Assembly: GCA_934230055.1 (NCBI GenBank)
Contig: CAKQEE010000042.1
Location: 1 to 8,131, forward strand
Reading direction: 5' to 3'
Length of the DNA: 8,131 nucleotides
Source: an uncultured Clostridia bacterium
GTDB lineage: Bacteria; Bacillota; Clostridia; Christensenellales; Borkfalkiaceae
Position 1 is the stretch's first letter, and every line of letters begins with the position of its first letter. The notes beneath the pieces were generated by a model, which was not told the origin of the DNA, made no database searches, and worked only from the letters and a program-made list of their open reading frames with translations. This document shows positions 1 through 5,103 of the stretch, piece after piece. Made by a program: the position numbers and the translations under genes.

Positions 1-1221
1 GTTATATGCGCACAGCCCGCATTCTATGCAGTTCATCGCGCCGTAGCGTTTTGCGTTTTCCAAATCTCCCGCCGCCGCAAAGCTTTCTATATACATAGGC
101 ATAAGCCTCATAGGGCAATTTCTTGCGCAAACGCCGCAGTTTATGCAGTTAGTCGGTTCGTCTGCGGAAGTTTCCGTTTTCGTAAGGCAAAGAATACCCG
201 AATCTGTTTTGCGCGTGTATTGATTAAGGTTTCCGAGCGCGCGTCCCATCATAGGTCCGCCCGCAACAACCTTTATAACGCCTTCCGTTTGCCCGCCGCA
301 TTGCTCTATAAGCTCCGCAAAGCTCGTACCGAGCGGCACCCTTAGGTTGGAAGGTTGTTTGACGCCCCTGCCGCTCACCGTAAGAACGGTTTCGGTAAGG
401 GGTTTGTTAAGCTCTACCGCCTCGTAGCAGGCGAGAGCGGTTTTTATGTTCTGAACGCACGCCCCCACGTCGAAAGGCATTTTTCCGCACGGCACTTTTC
501 TGCCCGTAGTGCAGTAAATAAGGTGCTTTTCGCTGCCCATGGGGTATTGCTTTCTTAAAGGAACCACCGTTAAATCTTCGTACCTGCAAAAAGCTTCTAT
601 CGCTTCCGGCTTGTTTACTTCGATTCCGATAACGATTTTGTTTACGCCGAGTATCTCCGCCAAAAGCTTAATGCCCTTATAAATATCTTCCGTCCTTTCA
701 AGAAGTAACCGAAAATCGCAGGTAAGATACGGCTCGCATTCCGCGCCGTTGATAACGAGAACGTCGAGCGGAGACTTCGGCGAAAGCTTTATCGCGGTGG
801 GGAAGCCCGCTCCGCCGAGACCTACGATACCCGCTTCCGCAATACGCGCTTTCATCGTTTCGGGCGTTTTTTCGGTAAGCGGAGTAAAAAATTCCTCTTC
901 GCCTGAAAAATCGTTTTCTATAACGACGTGTTTCTGAACCTGCCCCAAACCGTTCGCTAAATCTTCGATTGCAACCACGGTACCCGCAACGGAAGAAAAA
1001 ATATTTGCGGAAACCGCGCCGTTTGCCGCGCCTATAAGCGTGCCTTTTTTAACCTTGTCTCCCACGGAAACGGTCGGCGTTGCCGGCGCGCCTATGTGTT
1101 GAGACATACTTATCTTAACGGTTTTCGGCTCTTCGGCATTGCGCACGGGAAAGTTTCTCGACAATTTAGTGCCGTGAATTTTGCTTCCGTACGGATAATA
1201 TTTTGATTTCTGTAAACCCAA
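1..1221 (-). CDS. rnfC: Electron transport complex subunit RnfC (3' end outside window)
   Basis: RnfC is the peripheral, cytoplasmic NADH/FMN-binding subunit of the Rnf complex, which couples ferredoxin oxidation and NAD+ reduction to Na+ or H+ export. The visible 407 codons read MGLQKSKYYPYGSKIHG at the N-terminus. A barrel-sandwich-like N-terminal region (about 30-105) is followed by the NuoF-type nucleotide/FMN loop GLGGAGFPT (134-142) with NGAECEPYLTCD downstream (158-169), and then a ferredoxin-like region. There, C359, C362, C365 and C369 make one complete [4Fe-4S] motif and C398, C401 and C404 begin the second, whose last cysteine lies beyond position 1. The family is about 440 residues, so roughly 30 are missing. 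I chose the TTG at 1221 because AAAGGAG lies 8 nt upstream and homologues begin this close to the KIHG motif. It is the third gene of a minus-strand operon, and the other rnf genes are expected beyond the left edge. Confidence 0.95.
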   Translation of the reverse strand, partial: MGLQKSKYYPYGSKIHGTKLSRNFPVRNAEEPKTVKISMSQHIGAPATPTVSVGDKVKKGTLIGAANGAVSANIFSSVAGTVVAIEDLANGLGQVQKHVVIENDFSGEEEFFTPLTEKTPETMKARIAEAGIVGLGGAGFPTAIKLSPKSPLDVLVINGAECEPYLTCDFRLLLERTEDIYKGIKLLAEILGVNKIVIGIEVNKPEAIEAFCRYEDLTVVPLRKQYPMGSEKHLIYCTTGRKVPCGKMPFDVGACVQNIKTALACYEAVELNKPLTETVLTVSGRGVKQPSNLRVPLGTSFAELIEQCGGQTEGVIKVVAGGPMMGRALGNLNQYTRKTDSGILCLTKTETSADEPTNCINCGVCARNCPMRLMPMYIESFAAAGDLENAKRYGAMNCIECGLCAYN

Positions 1222-1229
1222 AATAATCA

Positions 1230-1236
1230 CTCCTTT
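1230..1236 (-). promoter_or_regulatory. Ribosome binding site of rnfC (decides a TTG start)
   Basis: On the minus strand AAAGGAG is followed by 8 nt (TGATTATT) and then TTG at 1221-1219. No ATG or GTG in frame lies nearby, and the next in-frame ATG is about 39 codons inside the protein, which would remove conserved N-terminal residues. The site therefore fixes TTG as the start codon. Confidence 0.85.
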
Positions 1237-1284
1237 AATGGTAAAAACGTTTAAGTAAAAAGTCTTGTCCTGCTCCTTCCGTTT

Positions 1285-1842
1285 TCATCGTTTTTCGCCC
1301 TTGTATATTTTGTATAAATTTTCGTAAAGTCCGCCATAGCAGAGATTTTTCGGCAAAATCCTTAAAATCAAAGTCGCTGCAAGTCCTACCGTCAGTCCGC
1401 CTAAAAGTCCCGCGGCGGCAAGGTACGGCAGATAAACGAAATATCCGAAGCTTCCCGTTATCAAACAGAAAATCGCGTTCTGACATACGGAATTAAAGAC
1501 CGCGCCGAGCGCGCTTATAGCGGTGACGGTGGTTCCCTTAAAAAACCTTAAAGCCGAAAGCTCCGCAGCGTACGCGATGACGCCCGCGGGCAGGGAATAT
1601 ATTATCGCGGAAAGGTTCCCCGAAAACACGCTTCCCAAAATACATTTTATTATAAGAGCCGCGGCTCCGTATTTTGCGCCGAGAGTTATCGCCGCAAGAA
1701 GAATGAACAGGTTGGATACTCCTATTCTTGCCGAAGGCAAAAAAAGGGGAGGGAACAAGCTTTCTATAACGAACGCAATTAGTGCGAGCGCGGAGTAGAT
1801 TCCGCACGCGGCTATTTTATAAACGAGTTTTTTCTCTTTCAT
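1285..1842 (-). CDS. Gx transporter / heptaprenyl diphosphate synthase component I-like membrane protein (EetB-like)
   Basis: A 185-residue, very hydrophobic protein with about five or six predicted membrane segments (roughly 8-30, 41-56, 58-75, 78-100, 106-128 and 138-162). Its sequence style matches the Hpre_diP_synt_I / Gx transporter family: an N-terminal AACGIYSALALIAFVIES helix, then LPSARIGVSN (36-44) and LGAKYGA. The family was named after a polyprenyl synthase subunit, but its architecture resembles the small substrate-binding components of ECF-type vitamin transporters. The true substrate is not known from sequence. The frame stays open upstream to 2088, but the ATG at 1842 is the likely start: GGAGGG lies 9 nt upstream and the ATG overlaps the previous gene's TGA (ATGA), implying translational coupling. 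rnfC follows after 63 nt. Together with the gene before it, it resembles EetA/EetB of flavin-based electron-transfer loci, a role I infer rather than see. Confidence 0.85.
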   Translation of the reverse strand: MKEKKLVYKIAACGIYSALALIAFVIESLFPPLFLPSARIGVSNLFILLAAITLGAKYGAAALIIKCILGSVFSGNLSAIIYSLPAGVIAYAAELSALRFFKGTTVTAISALGAVFNSVCQNAIFCLITGSFGYFVYLPYLAAAGLLGGLTVGLAATLILRILPKNLCYGGLYENLYKIYKGEKR

Positions 1843-2375
1843 AAAACGCGCCCTCCGCAAAGTTTTCCCGTAGAAGGTTCCGAGGGAACGAAGCGTTCGC
1901 TTAACGGCGTTATCGCTATCTTTCTCGGCGCGCAGATAATCGCGCCAGAACCGCCTATTTCGGGCATATGCACGCACGGAGAGGAAGAAGAGCAGTTGCT
2001 TTCCGCCATTTTTACCGTGCGCTTTTCGCAGTCGAAAGCTATAATATTTATCGCTTTTCCGCCGCCGCCCGTAATCGTAACGGTGCAATTTTTTGTGTCG
2101 ACGCCGATAAGCGTATCGCCGAAGGAGGTTATAACGCAGTTTTCGGGGTTATCGTATTCGAGGGTAAGAACGGTTTTTCCGTCTATCGAAACGATAAAGC
2201 CTTTCATTTCCTTTTTTGCGGGAAGAATCACGAAGAAAAGGAATAGCGCGCCGACGAGAAGCAGAATAAAAATATAGATAAAACAATCGTTACTCGCAAA
2301 AAAAGGCGGAACGCCGCGAGTCCTTTCGCCGTCGCCGCCGTCGGTTGAAATAGAGTTGTTCTTTTCCGTTCGCAT
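1839..2375 (-). CDS. NusG domain II-containing membrane-anchored protein (EetA-like)
   Basis: A 178-residue protein with a polar N-terminus of about 30 residues, one membrane helix (about 31-51, FIYIFILLLVGALFLFFVIL) and a C-terminal domain of about 120 residues. That domain carries the signature of the NusG domain II (DUF1312-like) family: ESNCSSSSPCVHM (125-137), then GGSGAIICAPRKIAI (141-155). The helix orientation probably puts this domain outside the membrane. It is unrelated in role to the transcription factor NusG beyond the shared fold. The biochemical function is unknown. Relatives accompany Gx-transporter and Rnf or FMN-binding genes, consistent with a redox or flavin role. An upstream in-frame ATG at 2402 exists, but it has no ribosome binding site and lies about 14 nt from the predicted transcript start. 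The ATG at 2375 has GGAG 8 nt upstream, so I prefer it. The stop overlaps the next start (ATGA). Confidence 0.85.
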   Translation of the reverse strand: MRTEKNNSISTDGGDGERTRGVPPFFASNDCFIYIFILLLVGALFLFFVILPAKKEMKGFIVSIDGKTVLTLEYDNPENCVITSFGDTLIGVDTKNCTVTITGGGGKAINIIAFDCEKRTVKMAESNCSSSSPCVHMPEIGGSGAIICAPRKIAITPLSERFVPSEPSTGKLCGGRVL

Positions 2376-2422
2376 CGCCCTTGCTCCGCGCCGAAACGCC
2401 ATATCAATGTTTTGTATTTATT

Positions 2423-2451
2423 ATTTTAACTTACCGCAAAAAAAATGTCAA
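2423..2451 (-). promoter_or_regulatory. Sigma-A-type promoter of the nusG-II / Gx / rnfC operon
   Basis: On the minus strand TTGACA (2451-2446) is a perfect -35, followed by a 17-nt spacer starting with eight T residues, then TAAAAT (2428-2423), a 5/6 match to the -10. The start of transcription would be near 2416, giving a leader of about 40 nt to the ATG at 2375. No hairpin or operator is evident within it. Confidence 0.85.
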
Positions 2452-2581
2452 ACGAACGAAAGGGGTATTAAAATACACTTTAAAGTTAAGCGTAAAAAAA
2501 TTAAAGTATAATTTCGCTAAAACGGCTCGTTTTTTTGCGTGAAAATGTTTAAAAAATTAAATCGAATTTTATTCAAAACGC

Positions 2582-2611
2582 TTGCGTTTTTGCCCGGTGT
2601 TGATATACAAT
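2582..2611 (+). promoter_or_regulatory. Candidate promoter placing transcript start at the rlmL ATG
   Basis: TTGCGT (2582-2587, weak -35), an 18-nt spacer and TACAAT (2606-2611, 5/6 match) point to transcription starting at about 2618-2619, that is on the A of the rlmL start codon. An overlapping extended -10 reading is TGATATACA at 2601-2609. A second possible -10, TATAAT at 2507-2512, lacks a good -35 and would give a leader of about 100 nt. Neither is demonstrated. Confidence 0.45.
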
Positions 2612-2618
2612 AAAGCAA

Positions 2619-3797
2619 ATGAAGGAAATAAAAGATTATGCCCGCGGATTTGATGACACCCTGAGGGTTGCGGTAACGTGCGCATCGGGGCTGGAAAAAA
2701 CGCTTAAAAGCGAAATAAAAAGACTCGGTTACGAAGAGGTTCCCGTAGAAAACGGCACACTCGTTTTAGAGGGTAAAGACGCGCTTTCGGTGGCGAGATT
2801 AAACTTAAATCTCCGCACCGCGGATCGCGTGTACGTCGTTCTCGGAGAATTTTTCGCAGAGAGCTTCGACGAGCTGTTCGATAGGGTAAGCGAAATACCT
2901 TTCGAGAATTTTATTCCGAAAGACGGCGCGGTGAACGTGAACGGAAAATGTGTTAAAAGCAAGCTGTTTTCAATATCAGATTGCCAAAGAATAATAAAAA
3001 AATCTATTGCGGACAGGCTTTGCGGGGCGTACGACGTTAAAAGACTTTCGGAGAACGGCGCGGCTTACGATATAGAATTTTCACTTTTCAAAGACGTTGC
3101 GAGAATTTTGCTTAACACGAGCGGCGCGGGGTTGCATAAGCGCGGCTACCGCGATATGGTCGGAATCGCGCCCATAAGGGAAACGCTTGCGGCGGGGCTT
3201 GTGCTGATGAGCGATTTTTATAAAGACCGCGCTTTTGCGGATCCGTTTTGCGGTTCGGGAACCATTGCCATAGAAGCCGCGAAAATCGCCCTGAACATAG
3301 CGGGCGGCGCGGGAAGAAGATTTTTATTCGAGGAATGGAAAAATTTCGACGAAAAGTATCTTAAACTTGCAAAAGAAGAGGCAAAGGATAAAGAGCGGCG
3401 CGGCAAAAAGGTGAAAATTTTCGCTTCCGATATAGATCCTAAAGCTATAAAACTTGCAAAAAGGCATGCGGAGCGCGCGGGTGTAGCGGATAAAATAGAG
3501 TTTTCCGTTTCGGACGTGGCAAAATTCAAACCGTTCGGCGAATACGGCACGATAGTAACCAACCCGCCGTACGGGGAAAGGGTTTACGATAAAGAAGAGG
3601 CGGAATCCTGCTATAAAAAGCTTTCTTCCGTTCTTAGCGGAAAAGAGGGTTGGTCGCTGTTTCTGATAACCGCGGCGAAGAATTTTGAAAGAACGTTCGG
3701 CAAGCGAGCGGACAGGGAAAGAAAGCTTTTCAACTCTAACAAAGAGTGCAGGTTTTACTATTATTACGGCAAAAGACCGCCGAAGGGCGAATTTTAA
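2619..3797 (+). CDS. rlmL: THUMP-domain class I SAM-dependent RNA guanine-N2 methyltransferase (RlmL-type)
   Basis: A 392-residue cytoplasmic enzyme expected to place a methyl group on N2 of a guanosine, most likely G2445 of 23S rRNA (E. coli numbering), using S-adenosylmethionine. A ferredoxin-like/THUMP region covers about residues 15-165. The methyltransferase domain shows motif I DPFCGSGT (208-215), the acidic ribose-binding DID (271-273) and the catalytic NPPYGER (315-321) typical of N2-guanine enzymes. It corresponds to Bacillus YpsC and to the N-terminal half of the fused E. coli RlmKL. Related tRNA m2G6 enzymes share these motifs, so the exact target is inferred. No Shine-Dalgarno precedes ATG 2619 and no other in-frame start exists nearby, so the mRNA may be leaderless. 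galE follows after 77 nt without a clear terminator, so the two may be co-transcribed. Confidence 0.9.
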   Translation: MKEIKDYARGFDDTLRVAVTCASGLEKTLKSEIKRLGYEEVPVENGTLVLEGKDALSVARLNLNLRTADRVYVVLGEFFAESFDELFDRVSEIPFENFIPKDGAVNVNGKCVKSKLFSISDCQRIIKKSIADRLCGAYDVKRLSENGAAYDIEFSLFKDVARILLNTSGAGLHKRGYRDMVGIAPIRETLAAGLVLMSDFYKDRAFADPFCGSGTIAIEAAKIALNIAGGAGRRFLFEEWKNFDEKYLKLAKEEAKDKERRGKKVKIFASDIDPKAIKLAKRHAERAGVADKIEFSVSDVAKFKPFGEYGTIVTNPPYGERVYDKEEAESCYKKLSSVLSGKEGWSLFLITAAKNFERTFGKRADRERKLFNSNKECRFYYYYGKRPPKGEF

Positions 3798-3811
3798 GCC
3801 GAAAAGCTAAA

Positions 3812-3854
3812 TATAATAACGAAAAAAATAATCGAACGGATAAAAAAGTTCGGT
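3812..3854 (+). promoter_or_regulatory. Possible internal promoter -10 and leader hairpin before galE
   Basis: A perfect TATAAT at 3812-3817 lies 14 nt after the rlmL stop but has no recognisable -35. Downstream, ATCGAAC (3831-3837) can pair with GTTCGGT (3848-3854) across a 10-nt loop, with one wobble pair, ending 6 nt before the galE ribosome binding site. There is no U-tract, so it is not a terminator. In AT-rich sequence both could be chance. Confidence 0.25.
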
Positions 3855-3874
3855 ACAAAAAAGGAGATAAGAAA

Positions 3875-4888
3875 ATGAACGTTTTGGTAACGGGCGGCGC
3901 AGGCTATATAGGTTCGCACACGTCGGTAGAGCTTCTTAACGCGGGCCATAGCGTGGTATGCGTGGATAACCTTGTAAACAGCAAGGTAGAAGCAGTAAAA
4001 CGTGTGGAAAAAATCACCGGAAAAAGTATCAAGTTTTATGAAGGCGATATAAGAGACAGAAAGATTCTCGATAAAATTTTCGAGGAAAACAAAATAGATG
4101 CCGTAATCAACTTTGCGGGGCTTAAAGCGGTGGGCGAATCCTGCGCGAAGCCTCTCGAATATTACGAAAACAACATAGAAGGACTTTTGATTCTTCTATT
4201 CGCGATGAGAGACCACGGCGTTAAAAACCTTGTGTTTTCCTCTTCCGCAACGGTATACGGAAAGCCGAAGAGCGTTCCTATAAGAGAGGACTTCCCGCTT
4301 TCTACTTCTAATCCTTACGGAAGCACCAAGCTTTTTATCGAATATATGCTTAAAGACCTTTACAAGGCGGATCCTTCCTTTAATATAGCGATACTCCGCT
4401 ATTTTAACCCCGTCGGCGCGCATGAATCGGGACTTATCGGGGAGGACCCCAAGGGTATTCCGAACAATCTTTGCCCGTATATCACACAGGTCGCCGTCGG
4501 TAAGAGAAAGGAACTCGGCGTATTCGGTAACGACTATAACACGCCGGACGGAACGGGCGTAAGAGATTATATTCACGTGGTAGACCTTGCGAAAGGTCAC
4601 GTTCTTGCGGTAAACAAGCTTGTGGAAAATCCGGGACTTCTTATCGTAAACCTCGGTACGGGACACGGATATTCCGTTCTCGATATGGTTAAAGCTTTTG
4701 AAAAGGTTACGGGTAAACCCATTCCTTATAAAATCATGCCGCGCCGCCCCGGCGATATAGACGAGTGCTATGCAGATCCTTCTTATGCGGAAAAGATTCT
4801 CGGATTTAAAGCTCAAAAGAGCTTGGAGGATATGTGCAGAGACGCGATGCGCTGGCAGACGATGAATCCGGACGGTTACGGTGACTGA
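3875..4888 (+). CDS. galE: UDP-glucose 4-epimerase
   Basis: A 337-residue, full-length NAD+-dependent epimerase of the extended short-chain dehydrogenase family. It interconverts UDP-glucose and UDP-galactose in the cytoplasm for galactose use and for galactose-containing surface polymers. The Rossmann motif GGAGYIGSH is at 7-15. The catalytic serine lies in SSSATVYG (122-129, S124) and the YxxxK pair is Y148/K152, matching E. coli S124/Y149/K153. NFAGLKAVGES (79-89) and RYFNPVGAH (175-183) are GalE-typical. The residue aligning with E. coli Y299 is C298 (in DECYADP), a small residue at the position that limits the N-acetyl group, so UDP-GlcNAc/UDP-GalNAc may also be accepted. The frame is open upstream to 3746, but AAGGAG at 3861-3866, 8 nt before ATG 3875, and the Rossmann start settle the start. 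It ends in TGA directly followed by TAA, then a strong terminator. Confidence 0.96.
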   Translation: MNVLVTGGAGYIGSHTSVELLNAGHSVVCVDNLVNSKVEAVKRVEKITGKSIKFYEGDIRDRKILDKIFEENKIDAVINFAGLKAVGESCAKPLEYYENNIEGLLILLFAMRDHGVKNLVFSSSATVYGKPKSVPIREDFPLSTSNPYGSTKLFIEYMLKDLYKADPSFNIAILRYFNPVGAHESGLIGEDPKGIPNNLCPYITQVAVGKRKELGVFGNDYNTPDGTGVRDYIHVVDLAKGHVLAVNKLVENPGLLIVNLGTGHGYSVLDMVKAFEKVTGKPIPYKIMPRRPGDIDECYADPSYAEKILGFKAQKSLEDMCRDAMRWQTMNPDGYGD

Positions 4889-4974
4889 TAAGCTTCGCGA
4901 AAATCGGCACGAAAGAGCGCGAAATTGTGTTTGAGAGAGTTTTGCGTGTAATTTAGATAATTCAAAACGATGAT

Positions 4975-5020
4975 TTAAGCCCGTTTTTGCAAAAAATGCG
5001 AAATCGGGCTTAATTTTTTT
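4975..5020 (+). terminator. Rho-independent terminator after galE
   Basis: TTAAGCCCG (4975-4983) pairs perfectly with CGGGCTTAA (5005-5013) and is followed by seven T (5014-5020). Inside the 21-nt apical region TTTTGC can further pair with GCGAAA (one wobble) after a T-T mismatch, extending the stem to about 15 bp with an A-rich loop. It lies 86 nt after the galE stop and insulates nadE. No A-tract precedes it, so it acts on the plus strand only. Confidence 0.9.
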
Positions 5021-5030
5021 GGTATATATA

Positions 5031-5059
5031 TTGCAAAAATAAAGAATATAGTGTAAAAT
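5031..5059 (+). promoter_or_regulatory. Promoter of nadE
   Basis: TTGCAA (5031-5036, 4/6 match to the -35), a 17-nt spacer and TAAAAT (5054-5059, 5/6 match to the -10) lie just past the galE terminator. Transcription would start near 5066, leaving a leader of about 38 nt that includes a palindrome and the ribosome binding site. Confidence 0.7.
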
Positions 5060-5073
5060 GAATATAACAAAAA

Positions 5074-5086
5074 GCCGATAATCGGC
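5074..5086. promoter_or_regulatory. 13-bp palindrome in the nadE leader (possible operator)
   Basis: GCCGAT-A-ATCGGC is a perfect inverted repeat with 6-bp arms around one base. It is centred about 14 nt after the predicted transcript start and ends 5 nt before the GGAGG of nadE. A single-base centre favours a protein site. As RNA it could only form a 4-bp stem with a 5-nt loop. I cannot assign it to a known regulator. Confidence 0.4.
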
Positions 5087-5103
5087 AAAACGGAGGATAA
5101 ATA

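Noticed and set aside
355..937. Short frames on both strands across 355-937
   Set aside because: All lie inside rnfC, whose frame is supported by its iron-sulfur and nucleotide-binding motifs.
1843..2088. Upstream extension of the Gx-transporter reading frame to an ATG at 2088 (267 residues)
   Set aside because: The extra 82 residues are arginine-rich, overlap the NusG-domain-II gene in another frame and do not resemble the family. The ATG at 1842 has a ribosome binding site and an ATGA overlap.
3746..3874. Upstream extension of the galE frame to an ATG at 3746 (380 residues)
   Set aside because: It overlaps the end of rlmL, lacks a ribosome binding site and adds lysine-rich sequence before the Rossmann motif that should start the protein.
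4196..4816. 206-residue open frame antisense to galE
   Set aside because: Fully contained in a well-supported gene on the other strand. The composition is that of a shadow frame and no motif is seen.
4889..4974. Sequence between the galE stop and its terminator, examined for a small RNA or small ORF
   Set aside because: No promoter, ribosome-bound start or stable structure was found. It reads as an ordinary 3' untranslated region.
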